A stretch of 52,746 nt of DNA from Olavius algarvensis spirochete endosymbiont (GTDB lineage: Bacteria; Spirochaetota; Spirochaetia; DSM-2461). The notes under the pieces are model-generated. The model had not been told where the DNA came from. It did not search any database and saw only the letters and a list, made by a program, of their open reading frames with translations. Within the stretch, counting starts at the first letter, position 1; each line of letters opens with the position of its first letter. The translations under genes were made by a program, and so were the position numbers. Location: the NCBI GenBank assembly GCA_900608495.1, contig UWYT01000081.1:1-52746 (forward strand). The letters are read 5' to 3'. Of the stretch, positions 9,995 to 19,448 are shown piece by piece.

Positions 9995-11707
9995 ATGTGG
10001 GAATGGCTCAAGAGCATTGGCAGAAGTGTGAGAACCTTCTGGAACCAGTGGTCAACAGTGAAGAAGCTAATACTGACAGGCATTATTGCAACGGTAATTG
10101 CTTCTTTTGTGATTTTGGTTGCATTCTCCGCAAAACCGACTCAGGTGATTATCTTCAATGCGGCGATTACTGACGAGTCGCTGGCGGATAGAATTTCAGC
10201 AGCCTTAGACATCGAAAATATCGCGCATAGCCGTGGAGCTGATGGCAGGTTTTATACGGCAGATGAAGAAACGGCGAAGCAGGCGAGATCTCTTCTGGTT
10301 AGAGAGGATTTGTTGCCTGGTCAGTTGGATCCGTGGAATTTTTTCACAAATATGGAACGCTGGACGCTTACCGATTTTGACAGGGATATCAATCTGCAGC
10401 GTGCCTTAAAAATCAATCTGGAGCAGCACATTAGCTCCCTAGATGATGTGGATTCAGCTAAGATTTCTCTGGTGATTCCCAAAGAACAGCTCTTTGTTGA
10501 GGATCAAAAATCTGTTACCGCGTCGGTTGTGATTCAGCAGAAGCCGGGGAGTGATATCAGTGAGAATCGAAGCAAAATTGAAGGCATTGTCAAGCTGATT
10601 CAGTTTGCTGTTGAGGGCTTATCTGCGGAGAACATCACTATTATGAATATCAATGGAGATGTTTTAAATGATTTTGAAGGTTTGGAGGATGTTGACAGGC
10701 TGACTCTCACGAGCCGAATGCTCCGGCAGAAGAAGATACTTGAGGCTCAGTACACAGCGGCAATTCTAGAATCTCTCTACAATGTTTTTACTCCGTCCAG
10801 GGTGGATATTGTGAATTTTGATATCGATTTGGATTTTGTGAAAAAAGAGATTTCAACTCAGGAACACTTCCCGGTTGTAATAACCGAAGACAACCCCAGC
10901 ACTCCCTACAGCGAGAGGGAGGTCGTACCATCGATTGTGCGCAGTCGGGAGAATAATAAAGAAAGCTTTGAAGGCACCGGATTCAATCCCGAGGGTCCGC
11001 CTGGACAAGAGGGACAAACGCCACCGGCGTATCAGGATTTAACCAATCTTGTGGGGCGCTATGATTCTGATCGATCGATTGAGAATTATGAGATAAATGT
11101 ACGGAATATCACCGAAGAACGATCCCCCTATGAGGTTAAGCGTATCAGCCTGGGCATGGTTATCGATGGAACGTGGGAGATTAAATTTGATGCTATGGGT
11201 GAACCTATCGTGAATCCGGGAGGTCTGCGAGAGCGTGTTTATAAGCCAGTTTCAGCGGAGGTATTGTCCCAGGCCCAGCAGGTGGTTGAGGGGGCGGTGG
11301 GGTACTCCAGGTTGCGAGGGGATGTTGTTACGGTTGAAAACATCCCGTTCGATCGAAGTGAACAGTTTAGGTTAGATGATGAGGCATGGCTGAGGAAACA
11401 AGCAATTCAACAATATGTAATATGGGGCGCCATTGTTTTGGGTGCGTTTGTTGCAATCTTCATCATCGCAAGAATTGTTGGTTATTACGTAACGAGACGA
11501 CGCAGAGAACGGGAAGAGGAGCTTGCACGAGAGCATCAGGAGATGCGTGAAGCGGCTCTGAGGGATGCTGAAGAGGATGGGATTGATGTCGAAATGTCTA
11601 TTCAGGAGAGATCGAGAATTGAGATGCAGGAGAACGCCAAGATTGTGGCGAGAGAGCATCCGGAGGACGTAGCGCAGTTGATTCGAACCTGGTTGACGGA
11701 GGAATAG
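9995..11707 (+). CDS. fliF: Flagellar MS-ring protein FliF
   Basis: Forms the MS ring in the inner membrane, the base for rod and C ring. Membrane helices lie at about residues 24-46 and 470-490 (IVLGAFVAIFIIARIVG), flanking the periplasmic ring-building domains that include ILPGQLDPWNFF-like sequence and QRALKINLEQHISSLDDVDSAKISL. The cytoplasmic C terminus ends with PEDVAQLIRTWLTEE, the FliG-binding helix. 570 aa is typical. A run of G and GGGGGTAA precedes ATG 9995. Confidence 0.97.
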   Translation: MWEWLKSIGRSVRTFWNQWSTVKKLILTGIIATVIASFVILVAFSAKPTQVIIFNAAITDESLADRISAALDIENIAHSRGADGRFYTADEETAKQARSLLVREDLLPGQLDPWNFFTNMERWTLTDFDRDINLQRALKINLEQHISSLDDVDSAKISLVIPKEQLFVEDQKSVTASVVIQQKPGSDISENRSKIEGIVKLIQFAVEGLSAENITIMNINGDVLNDFEGLEDVDRLTLTSRMLRQKKILEAQYTAAILESLYNVFTPSRVDIVNFDIDLDFVKKEISTQEHFPVVITEDNPSTPYSEREVVPSIVRSRENNKESFEGTGFNPEGPPGQEGQTPPAYQDLTNLVGRYDSDRSIENYEINVRNITEERSPYEVKRISLGMVIDGTWEIKFDAMGEPIVNPGGLRERVYKPVSAEVLSQAQQVVEGAVGYSRLRGDVVTVENIPFDRSEQFRLDDEAWLRKQAIQQYVIWGAIVLGAFVAIFIIARIVGYYVTRRRREREEELAREHQEMREAALRDAEEDGIDVEMSIQERSRIEMQENAKIVAREHPEDVAQLIRTWLTEE

Positions 11708-11708
11708 T

Positions 11709-12788
11709 ATGGCAAAAATGAGTCCGACTCCCAGAGGTGACACGGCCGGGAGTCACAGTTCCAAGGATTCCAAGGATGTGCGGTACAAAGAGGAGCTAAG
11801 CGGCAAACAGAAGGCTGCGATTTTCCTGGTTACCCTGGGTTCCGATATATCCGCTGAGATATTCAAACATCTGGGGGAAGATGAAATAGAAACCATCACC
11901 TGGGAAATCGCCCGTCTGGAAAAAATTGAGGCCTCCGAGCGAGATATGGTGCTACAGGAATTTCAAGAATTGATGATGGCCCAGGATTTTATTACAACGG
12001 GCGGAATCGATTATGCGCAGGAACTCCTGGAGAAATCATTGGGGCATAAGAAAGCGATGGATATCATCAACCGCCTGACGAATGCATTGAAAACCCGGCC
12101 TTTTGATTTCATAAGACGAACCGATCCAACGAACCTACTCAATTTAATCCAGCAGGAGCATCCCCAAACCATTGCCCTAATCCTGGCGTATCTGGAACCA
12201 GCGAGAGCCTCTGTGATTCTGGCTCAACTTCCGCAGGAGAAGCAGTCGGATGTCGCCAAGAGGATTGCGACTATGGACCGAACCAGTCCGGAAATACTTA
12301 GGGAGGTGGAGAGAGTACTTGATAAGAAGCTTTCTTCGGTGTCCCAAGAGGATTATACGACAGCAGGAGGTGTGGGAAGCATCGTCGATATTCTGAACCT
12401 TGTGGACAGATCGACTGAAAAAGCCATTATCGAAACTTTGGAGGAAGAAGATCCGGAACTTGCGGAGGAAATAAAAAAGAGGATGTTCGTGTTTGAAGAT
12501 ATTGTCATGCTCGATGATAGAGCGATTCAACGCGTGGTAAGAGAGGTTGATGCAAACGAGCTGGCAAAGGCGCTTAAGTCTGTCGATTCCGAGGTGCAAG
12601 ATAAGATTTTCCGCAATGTTTCAAAGCGAGCGGCAGCCTTGTTGAAAGAGGATATGGACTATATGGGACCTACCAGGCGCAAGGACGTCGAGGAATCACA
12701 ACAAAAAATTGTGTCGATTATCCGCAAACTTGAAGAGCAGGGGGACATAGTGATTGCTCGCGCGGGTGAAGAGGACATTCTGATCTAG
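11709..12788 (+). CDS. fliG: Flagellar motor switch protein FliG
   Basis: Torque-generating rotor protein that contacts FliF, FliM and the stator. N-domain (KQKAAIFLVTLGSDISAEIFKHL), middle domain with the EHPQT motif (LIQQEHPQTIALILAYL), and the C domain with the charged torque helix near VMLDDRAIQRVVREVDANELAKAL. 359 aa with an extended N terminus of about 30 polar residues. It starts 1 base after the fliF stop. Some spirochaetes have two FliG proteins; only one is present here. Confidence 0.97.
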   Translation: MAKMSPTPRGDTAGSHSSKDSKDVRYKEELSGKQKAAIFLVTLGSDISAEIFKHLGEDEIETITWEIARLEKIEASERDMVLQEFQELMMAQDFITTGGIDYAQELLEKSLGHKKAMDIINRLTNALKTRPFDFIRRTDPTNLLNLIQQEHPQTIALILAYLEPARASVILAQLPQEKQSDVAKRIATMDRTSPEILREVERVLDKKLSSVSQEDYTTAGGVGSIVDILNLVDRSTEKAIIETLEEEDPELAEEIKKRMFVFEDIVMLDDRAIQRVVREVDANELAKALKSVDSEVQDKIFRNVSKRAAALLKEDMDYMGPTRRKDVEESQQKIVSIIRKLEEQGDIVIARAGEEDILI

Positions 12789-12797
12789 GAAACGCTT

Positions 12798-13700
12798 ATG
12801 GCAAAAAACGTTTTTCAACCAGTTGAGATAGTAGATTTGACTGCTCAGAAAGTAAAAGTGGCCGCTCCGGTGTTTGTTGCGGATGAGGTTGAGGAATTGG
12901 ATGTGTATGAGGGCCCAAGCACCGAAGATTTGCGCAAAGAAGCTCAAGACTTTCGAATCTCCTGGGAGGTGGAGAAATCGAAATTGATCCAGGAGGCGCA
13001 TGATGAGGCTGAAGCTATAAGAGAAGAAGCAAGGAAAAAAGCTTCCGAGGAGGTGAAATCTAAAATTGACTCGGCCATTGAGGACAAGCAGATTGCAGAG
13101 GATGAGGCGAAGCAAATCAAGAATAATGCCCTGGCGGAGGCAGAGAGAATTCGTAATCAGGCTACAGAAGAGGAAAACAAAGTTTTCGATGAGGCACGCA
13201 ATTTGGGTTTCAAGGAAGGTCATGAGGATGGATGGAAAGATGGACGCGCAGAAGTCAGTCGCCTGATCGAACGCCTGCACAAAATTTTGGACGCGGCTAT
13301 CGGGAAGAGACAGGAAATAATAGAGCAAACAGAAACCCAGCTTATTGATTTGGTTTTGTTGATTACCCGCAAGGTTGTCAAAGCTATCAGTGAAAATCAA
13401 AGCAATGTGGTGATTAACAATGTCATTCAGGCTCTCACCAAGCTCAAGAGCAGAGGAGATATTGCTATCAGGGTAAATTTGGCTGATTTGGATCTTGCCA
13501 CCGAACATGTGAGAGATTTCATGAAGATGGCTGAGAACGTTAAATCGGTTACTGTTTTGGAAGACTCATCGGTTGACAAAGGAGGCGCAATTATTGAAAC
13601 GGACTTTGGTCAGATTGATGCCCGAATATTCAGTCAATTAAGGGAGATTGAAGAGAAAATCCTTGAATTGGTTCCAATTCGAGATACAAGGGCCCTGTGA
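12798..13700 (+). CDS. fliH: Flagellar assembly protein FliH
   Basis: Regulator of the FliI export ATPase, equivalent to the peripheral stalk of F-type ATPases. A long charged coiled coil (about residues 40-150, rich in A/E/K with a GxxxG-like stretch at FKEGHEDGWKDGRAEV) precedes the C-terminal globular domain LIDLVLLITRKVVK...GGAIIETDFGQIDARI. The N-terminal FQPVEIVDL may be the FlhA/FliN-binding segment. 300 aa is at the long end, as in other spirochaetes. Overlaps fliI by GTGA. Confidence 0.93.
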   Translation: MAKNVFQPVEIVDLTAQKVKVAAPVFVADEVEELDVYEGPSTEDLRKEAQDFRISWEVEKSKLIQEAHDEAEAIREEARKKASEEVKSKIDSAIEDKQIAEDEAKQIKNNALAEAERIRNQATEEENKVFDEARNLGFKEGHEDGWKDGRAEVSRLIERLHKILDAAIGKRQEIIEQTETQLIDLVLLITRKVVKAISENQSNVVINNVIQALTKLKSRGDIAIRVNLADLDLATEHVRDFMKMAENVKSVTVLEDSSVDKGGAIIETDFGQIDARIFSQLREIEEKILELVPIRDTRAL

Positions 13701-15034
13701 TTATGCTGTTGAAAAAATACATGGATGCGGTAGGTCAAACCGATCCCATTAAATACTCAGGCAGGTTGAAGAGGGTCCAGGGTATTTTACTTGAAAGTAT
13801 AGGCCCCAAGGCAGCTGTCGGCGAAATTTGCCATATAATGCCCCGAGAGGGTAAATCTCTACTGGCGGAAGTTGTGTCTGTTAGGGATGAGATGGTTCAA
13901 CTAATGAGCTATGAACCCCTGCATGGGCTGGAAACGGGAGATTTGGTAATCGCATCAGGAAGCCCTCCGGATGTTTCTGTTGGTATTGGAATGCTCGGAC
14001 GAGTGTTGAATGCACTAGGAATGCCGATTGACGGCAAGGGACCAATTTCACTGCAAACGCGTTATCCAATGTTTGCATCTCCTCCCCCGCCTATGGATAG
14101 GGCTCCAATTTCAAAGAGTATTGACACCGGGATACGAGCGATTGATGCGATAACTCCCATTGGCAGAGGGCAGCGAATGGGTATCTTTGCCGGATCGGGG
14201 ATAGGGAAATCTACGTTGCTGGGTATGGTGGCGAGAAACACATCGGCAGATGTGAATGTAATCGCTCTGATTGGAGAGCGTGGACGCGAGGTTCGAGAGT
14301 TTATCGAATCCGAACTTGGCGAGGAAGGGCTTAAGCATTCAGTGCTGGTTGTTTCGACTTCAGATACACCGGCCTTGGCGCGGGTTAGGGGTGCATTTAC
14401 CGCTACAACCATAGCGGAGTTTTTTAGAGATCAGGGAAACGATGTAATGCTCTTATTTGATTCCGTGACTCGTTTTGCAATGAGTCAGCGCGAGATTGGT
14501 CTCGCAATTGGAGAGCCACCCACAACTAGAAGCTACACTCCGTCCGTTTTTTCCCTGCTTCCGAGATTGCTTGAACGCGCCGGGATTGCCAGTAAGGGAA
14601 CGATAACAGGACTATATACCGTTTTGGTAGAGGGCGACGATTTGGACGAACCAGTGTCGGATGCTGTTAGGGGTTATCTTGATGGACATATAGTACTCGA
14701 TCGACGTCTGGCCGAGCAGAATCATTATCCGGCGATCGACATCCTGGCTTCGGTTAGCAGGGTGGCACCGAGAATCATGGGAATAGAAGCGGCAAAGACG
14801 GCGGCGAAGATTCGCAAACTGGTTGCGGCATATCGTGACAAAGAAGATCTAATCGATGTAGGAGCGTATGCCAAAGGCACTAATCCAGATGTGGATGAGG
14901 CAATAGATAAGCGAGAGGAACTTGATAACTTCCTCATACAAGGCATCACGGAGCACGAAGAGGCTCAGAGTATCTTATCTAGGGGAACAAAGATTGCGGG
15001 TGCGGTTTCGGATGTACAAGACGGGAGACAATGA
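13697..15034 (+). CDS. fliI: Flagellum-specific ATP synthase FliI
   Basis: Hexameric ATPase that releases chaperones and unfolds cargo at the flagellar export gate. Walker A is GIFAGSGIGKST, Walker B is DVMLLFDSVTRFA, and the catalytic Glu lies in IALIGERGREVREF. The family signature PPTTRSYTPSVFSLLPRLLERAG is present. 445 aa. GTG 13697 overlaps the fliH stop; ATG 13703 is the alternative start. Ends in an ATGA overlap with fliJ. Confidence 0.98.
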   Translation: MIMLLKKYMDAVGQTDPIKYSGRLKRVQGILLESIGPKAAVGEICHIMPREGKSLLAEVVSVRDEMVQLMSYEPLHGLETGDLVIASGSPPDVSVGIGMLGRVLNALGMPIDGKGPISLQTRYPMFASPPPPMDRAPISKSIDTGIRAIDAITPIGRGQRMGIFAGSGIGKSTLLGMVARNTSADVNVIALIGERGREVREFIESELGEEGLKHSVLVVSTSDTPALARVRGAFTATTIAEFFRDQGNDVMLLFDSVTRFAMSQREIGLAIGEPPTTRSYTPSVFSLLPRLLERAGIASKGTITGLYTVLVEGDDLDEPVSDAVRGYLDGHIVLDRRLAEQNHYPAIDILASVSRVAPRIMGIEAAKTAAKIRKLVAAYRDKEDLIDVGAYAKGTNPDVDEAIDKREELDNFLIQGITEHEEAQSILSRGTKIAGAVSDVQDGRQ

Positions 15035-15474
15035 GAAAGTTTCGATTTTCACTTGCAGCATTGCTTTCTTTGAGAAAGGAACGAACACGGGAATGTGAGT
15101 CCTTGCTGGCATCTGAGCTTGGTAAGCTGGCAATGATGAAGAACCAAATAGAGAATACCAGGAGAGCCGAAGCCAAGGCTCTTTTTGCTTCTAGAGCGAA
15201 TCTTGATGAACTTCGAGTGCGAGAACACTTATTGCGAAAGACTTTGAATGAACGCAAGGTTTTGAAGACACAGTTAATAGAGACGGAAAAAAAAGTTGAA
15301 GAGGTTAGACATGCTTTTTTAGAGGCTCGCTCGAAGAGTGCTGCTTTGGAAAAACTGAGAGAAAAGCGTAAGAACCACTGGATTTCAACAGTCAAAAAAG
15401 AGGAATTGAGAAATTTGGACGAGACTGCCAGGGGAGCTGCACTGCGTTTAGATGTGACAGGGGGGGGCAAATGA
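15031..15474 (+). CDS. fliJ: Flagellar export protein FliJ (FlbA)
   Basis: Coiled-coil stalk protein in the centre of the FliI hexamer that links ATP hydrolysis to FlhA. Sequence is almost entirely charged helix with a typical start (RKFRFSLAALLSLRKERTRECE). 147 aa matches FliJ. Assigned by size, coiled coil and place right after fliI; in Borrelia the same locus is called flbA. ATGA overlaps join it to fliI and to flbB. Confidence 0.9.
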   Translation: MRKFRFSLAALLSLRKERTRECESLLASELGKLAMMKNQIENTRRAEAKALFASRANLDELRVREHLLRKTLNERKVLKTQLIETEKKVEEVRHAFLEARSKSAALEKLREKRKNHWISTVKKEELRNLDETARGAALRLDVTGGGK

Positions 15475-16109
15475 ATCTACGTTATGGCGGTGTGGGTATT
15501 GCGAAGATAGTCTTCCTTCTGATTTTGATATTGGCGCTTGTCATCGGCGGCCTGATTTGGCTGGATTTCCTGGGGATCATAAACGCGAAAGAGCAGCTGG
15601 CTCCAATTACATCCTTATTTGGCATTAAATCCCGAAACACAGTTAAGGAGCCATTCTCGCCCATGCTACTCGATGTCGATCGTCTATCTAAAGAACGTTT
15701 ATCCATAACAGTGGAACGCAGAGCCCTGGAATCGGCAGCGGAGGAGCTTAGATTGAGAGAGGCTCAAATGGATCAGAAAGAAAGTGAACTCAAAGAAAAA
15801 GAGCTTTCTTTGGAAGAGAAGCAAAAATCTCTAATAGAGGCGCTCAGTCAATACGACAATAAATTAGCGAACTTAGAGCAAACAGCCTTGTACATGATGG
15901 GAATGCCGCCGAATGAGGCTGTGTCTATTATGAATGAGTATGATTTGAGGGACTTGGTTGATCTGCTTCGAGTGAGCGAAAGACTTTCGCGGGAAACAGG
16001 GGAAGAGTCGCTGGTTGCTTATTGGTTGTCTATTATGCCCGATAAGGCTCGTGCGGCAGAAATCCAGAGGCTGTTGGTTGAAAAACCAGGGCTGAATCTA
16101 GATGGTTGA
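15471..16109 (+). CDS. flbB: FlbB, periplasmic flagellar collar protein
   Basis: In Borrelia FlbB anchors the spirochaete-specific collar around the motor and helps recruit stators. This protein has one N-terminal membrane helix (IVFLLILILALVIGGLIWLDFL), a coiled coil at about residues 85-140 rich in E/K/L, and a C-terminal helical MotE/MgtE-N-like part (LYMMGMPPNEAVSIMNEYDLRDL...). Location between fliJ and fliK is the spirochaete arrangement. This gene is one of the best markers that the host has periplasmic flagella. Confidence 0.88.
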   Translation: MNLRYGGVGIAKIVFLLILILALVIGGLIWLDFLGIINAKEQLAPITSLFGIKSRNTVKEPFSPMLLDVDRLSKERLSITVERRALESAAEELRLREAQMDQKESELKEKELSLEEKQKSLIEALSQYDNKLANLEQTALYMMGMPPNEAVSIMNEYDLRDLVDLLRVSERLSRETGEESLVAYWLSIMPDKARAAEIQRLLVEKPGLNLDG

Positions 16110-16121
16110 TTTATAAGGAAT

Positions 16122-17315
16122 ATGGCATTGGAAACAACCTCTATTGCGATACCAGAGAATAGCAGCAGCCATTCCAACTTAGTTGTTGAAGAAAGGGCGG
16201 CGCCGAGTATCAAGAAAGAACGGAACTCGGATAACCGAGCTTTTTCGAGAGTCTTGGAGCAGGCCAAAAAATTGAAGCTAGTTAAGAAATCAAAGCAGAC
16301 TAAGAAATTGGAACAATGGAAGGGTGCTGAACAAGTTGATTCCGGAGCTGAGGATAAAAAAATGGAAGAGGAAGCTCCTCGCGGGGTGAGGGTTGGGAAA
16401 AAACGCGGGAGCGGTTTAGACAATAGCAAGTTTGAATTCAGATTTGATGAGAAAAAACTGGATTTTGAGATAGAAGAGAAGCATTTGAGCAGGGACAAGA
16501 GCAAGGCTCAGGTTAAACAAAGAATGCTAAATGAGTCAAATAGTACCCCTGATAGAGTTGTTTCAAATGAGGTTTTGCAACTAGCCGGCGAGTCAAACTC
16601 CAGAAATCAAAAAAGCGATTTGTCTGATAATAGTGTCGGAAGGGCGATTGTCGGAAAGCGCAAAAGCAATCAGACGAGCATTGCTCCCAGAGTTGAAATT
16701 CAGGACAGGAGAGCAGATGCCTCAAAAGCATATCCGATTTCGTGGATGAGGAGAAGTCGTGTCGATCATGTCGGTGAAGAAGTCGATAGGGAGCTTAGTT
16801 TGGAGAACCGACCGATGACGGCCGATATGGAAATTGAGATTTCTCCAAGGCACGAAGGAAAAAATTCACTGCGTTCAGCAGCTATGGAGTTCGCACGAAA
16901 ACTCGATGCCCAGGCTGGAAACGAAATCGTAAAACAAATCAAGATTGTGCTTAATCGCGCCTCGGCTGGTGAGTTGAGAATTAACCTTAAACCCGAGAAT
17001 CTGGGACAGGTGAGGGTACATATTCATTTGGAAGATAATCGTCTTAGAGGCAGATTTTTTGCTGAATCCACGGCTGCTAGGGAAATTCTGAAAGGGGCTC
17101 TGGATGGACTGCAAGCAAAATTGCTTGAAAGTGGTTTTAGTTCAGCAGAACTGAAAATGGCTTGGGACAATTCCTCATCGGATTTCGGGTTTAACAACGG
17201 CAATCCACGTGGTCGAAAAACTTCGAGGAAAAATGCGATACTTGAGTTTGAGAATTCTGTACCGATCAGTGTTCCCGATGAATTAAGCGAGAACCTTGTC
17301 AATTTGGTTGTATAG
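16122..17315 (+). CDS. fliK: Flagellar hook-length control protein FliK (FlbC)
   Basis: Secreted molecular ruler that ends hook growth and switches export specificity through FlhB. Most of the 397 aa is low-complexity, charged and poorly conserved. The C-terminal Flg_hook domain is recognisable: ELRINLKPENLGQVRVHIHLEDNRLRGRF...LKGALDGLQAKLLESGF. It lies between flbB and flgD as in other spirochaetes (flbC). AAGGAATATGG gives the start site at 16122. Confidence 0.9.
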   Translation: MALETTSIAIPENSSSHSNLVVEERAAPSIKKERNSDNRAFSRVLEQAKKLKLVKKSKQTKKLEQWKGAEQVDSGAEDKKMEEEAPRGVRVGKKRGSGLDNSKFEFRFDEKKLDFEIEEKHLSRDKSKAQVKQRMLNESNSTPDRVVSNEVLQLAGESNSRNQKSDLSDNSVGRAIVGKRKSNQTSIAPRVEIQDRRADASKAYPISWMRRSRVDHVGEEVDRELSLENRPMTADMEIEISPRHEGKNSLRSAAMEFARKLDAQAGNEIVKQIKIVLNRASAGELRINLKPENLGQVRVHIHLEDNRLRGRFFAESTAAREILKGALDGLQAKLLESGFSSAELKMAWDNSSSDFGFNNGNPRGRKTSRKNAILEFENSVPISVPDELSENLVNLVV

Positions 17316-17325
17316 GAGATTTTTG

Positions 17326-17760
17326 ATGGATATTGAATCAACACTTAGCGTGCCCGATGCGACTCGTTTACATGCACAGATTGAAGCATTCAATGCAAGC
17401 CTGAACGGCTCTCGAACAACCAAACAGGAACTCGGTAAAGACGACTTCCTTCAAATACTTATAACTCAATTACAGCACCAAGACCCAACAAAACCCATGG
17501 AGGATCGGGAATTCATAGCTCAGATGGCCCAGTTTTCTTCACTGGAGCAGATGACGAACATGAACAGACAGTTTGCGGAACTCAGTGCTGCTCTAAAGAG
17601 TTCGCTGGTGATGAATCTGCTGGGTAAAGAAGTTGAGATCCACCAGGGTGAGGAATACATCCGCGGCTCTGTAGAAGCGATTACCGCCGGCTTTTCCCCT
17701 CAGGTGCTGGTTAATGGGAATTACTACGATTATGAGAAGATATCCAAAGTAAACGAATAA
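17326..17760 (+). CDS. flgD: Flagellar hook-capping protein FlgD
   Basis: Scaffold cap needed for hook polymerisation. The N-terminal FlgD domain is clear: LGKDDFLQILITQLQHQDPTKPMEDREFIAQMAQFSSLEQM. At 144 aa it is the short spirochaete form, with only a small C-terminal part (LLGKEVEIHQGEEYIRGSVEAI). ATG 17326 follows AGGAG at 17314-17318; an upstream TTG at 17296 lies within fliK and is less likely. Confidence 0.95.
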   Translation: MDIESTLSVPDATRLHAQIEAFNASLNGSRTTKQELGKDDFLQILITQLQHQDPTKPMEDREFIAQMAQFSSLEQMTNMNRQFAELSAALKSSLVMNLLGKEVEIHQGEEYIRGSVEAITAGFSPQVLVNGNYYDYEKISKVNE

Positions 17761-17775
17761 TGAGGAGTAAAGACT

Positions 17776-19188
17776 ATGATGCGTTCACTTTATTCAGGTG
17801 TCTCTGGTTTGCAGAATCACCAAGTTCGAATGGATGTGATTGGCAACAATATTTCTAACGTCAACACAATCGGATTCAAAAAGGGCCGGGTGAATTTTCA
17901 GGACATTATCTCCCAAAATATAGGTGGAGCAGCTCGTCCTACTGAAGAAAATGGAGGGATTAATCCAAAACAAGTTGGACTTGGTATGATGGTGGCAACC
18001 ATTGATACGATTCACACGCAGGGTTCCCTTCAGAATACTGGTGTGATTTCGGATGCAGCCATCCAGGGAAACGGTTTTTACGTACTTCGAACGGGTGAAA
18101 AGGAACTGTATACCAGGGCGGGAGGATTCAGCCTGGATGCGGATGGCTATCTGGTTAATCCTGCCAACGGATTCCGGCTTCAAGGCTGGCTCCCGGAAGA
18201 TTTGGGAGACGGCGTACTTGGTGCCATAAAAACAGCGGCAGATGTTACCGATCTTGTTATACCCATTGGTTCCAAGGACCCTGCGCGGCAGACAACTCTA
18301 GTTGAACTTGCCTCAAATCTTGATAAGCGTACTCCAATAATTCCCCCCGGTGCTAGTCCTGCGGTTATAAGTGAGGGTTCCTGGAGTCTGGATAAAAGCA
18401 TTTATGATTCCTTTGGCAATGCCCATATCCTGCGAATGAACTTTGTCCGAACCCCGGGAATAAATAATTCCTGGGATGTAACAGTACAGATAGATCCCGA
18501 TCGTCCTGCGGATGCCGATGTTGCACCAAATGTAACCTTAGGTTTCGATCCTGCAACTGCCGCGGGTAACGTCGATGGCGAAGGGGAATTTACGATAACT
18601 TTCGATAATCTTGGTGCAATTGCGGATGTGTTGGATGCCCAAGGCAACTTAGTGACAGAAGGCAGGATCCAGATACCAGTGACTTTTGATGTTGAGAATG
18701 ATGCGACAGGTACTACAATTACACAAGTTTTTTTAATCGACATTGGAGAAGTTGGGAGCTATACAAATTCAACAACCCAGTTTGCGGAAACTTCCACCAC
18801 TAAGGCTTTCAGGCAGGATGGATATACAATGGGTTATCTTGAGAATTACAGAATTGACCAGAAAGGCATTATTACTGGCGTCTATTCCAATGGAACAGAA
18901 AGAGATCTTGGACAGATAGCTTTAGCCACTTTTACGAACCCTGGTGGACTTGAAAAGGCGGGCGAAACAGAGTTTGCAAGAACGCTCAATTCTGGAGATG
19001 CATTAATTGGTCCTTCTGGTGTAGCGGGGAGAGGCAAAATTATTTCCGGAACTCTGGAAATGAGCAATGTGGATTTAGCCGAACAGTTTACTGATATGAT
19101 AGTTACGCAAAGAGGTTTCCAGTCCAATAGCAAGACGATTCAAACCTCCGACCAGATGTTGCAGGAGCTGTTAACTCTAAAACGCTGA
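17776..19188 (+). CDS. flgE: Flagellar hook protein FlgE
   Basis: Forms the universal-joint hook. N-terminal motif MMRSLYSGVSGLQNHQVRMDVIGNNISNVNTIGFK and C-terminal SNVDLAEQFTDMIVTQRGFQSNSKTIQTSDQMLQEL are diagnostic. 470 aa. Known spirochaete hooks are crosslinked by lysinoalanine between a Lys and a Cys (Lys165 and Cys178 in Treponema denticola). Here the matching Lys is residue 167 but the position 13 residues later, within ELASNLDKRTP, is Ser180 (TCA at 18313-18315). The whole protein has no cysteine. See findings. Confidence 0.97.
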   Translation: MMRSLYSGVSGLQNHQVRMDVIGNNISNVNTIGFKKGRVNFQDIISQNIGGAARPTEENGGINPKQVGLGMMVATIDTIHTQGSLQNTGVISDAAIQGNGFYVLRTGEKELYTRAGGFSLDADGYLVNPANGFRLQGWLPEDLGDGVLGAIKTAADVTDLVIPIGSKDPARQTTLVELASNLDKRTPIIPPGASPAVISEGSWSLDKSIYDSFGNAHILRMNFVRTPGINNSWDVTVQIDPDRPADADVAPNVTLGFDPATAAGNVDGEGEFTITFDNLGAIADVLDAQGNLVTEGRIQIPVTFDVENDATGTTITQVFLIDIGEVGSYTNSTTQFAETSTTKAFRQDGYTMGYLENYRIDQKGIITGVYSNGTERDLGQIALATFTNPGGLEKAGETEFARTLNSGDALIGPSGVAGRGKIISGTLEMSNVDLAEQFTDMIVTQRGFQSNSKTIQTSDQMLQELLTLKR

Positions 19189-19235
19189 TGAATAGCGGGA
19201 AGTTTGCGGCTGTGGATTAAGTAACAGGAAGCTTG

Positions 19236-19445
19236 ATGATAAAAGTTAGCTTACCAGGAAAATCAGAAAGACATGTCTTTCTCAATCCCCATTTAATCGA
19301 ATATGCCGAAAAAGCTGGGGAAGGCCGAACAGCATTGCTGCTTACAACCGGCAAGCGCTTCGTTGTAACTGAATCACCCGATGAGGTGCGTAACCTCATA
19401 ATCTCCTATCGACGTGAAATCGGTTTCCCGGCACAAGAGGAGTAG
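19236..19445 (+). CDS. flbD: Flagellar FlbD-family protein
   Basis: Small conserved protein (69 aa) found between flgE and motA in spirochaetes and Firmicutes; molecular role unclear. Typical sequence: LNPHLIEYAEKAGEGRTALLLTTGKRFVVTESPDEV. ATG 19236 follows AGGAA by 6 bases; a TTG one codon upstream is also in frame. It is not the Caulobacter FlbD transcription factor, which only shares the name. Confidence 0.92.
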   Translation: MIKVSLPGKSERHVFLNPHLIEYAEKAGEGRTALLLTTGKRFVVTESPDEVRNLIISYRREIGFPAQEE

Positions 19446-19448
19446 ATT

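Noticed and set aside
12696-13508. 270-codon minus-strand ORF opposite fliG/fliH
   Set aside because: Phe/Leu/Ser-rich reverse frame of the charged coiled coil of fliH; classic antisense artefact.
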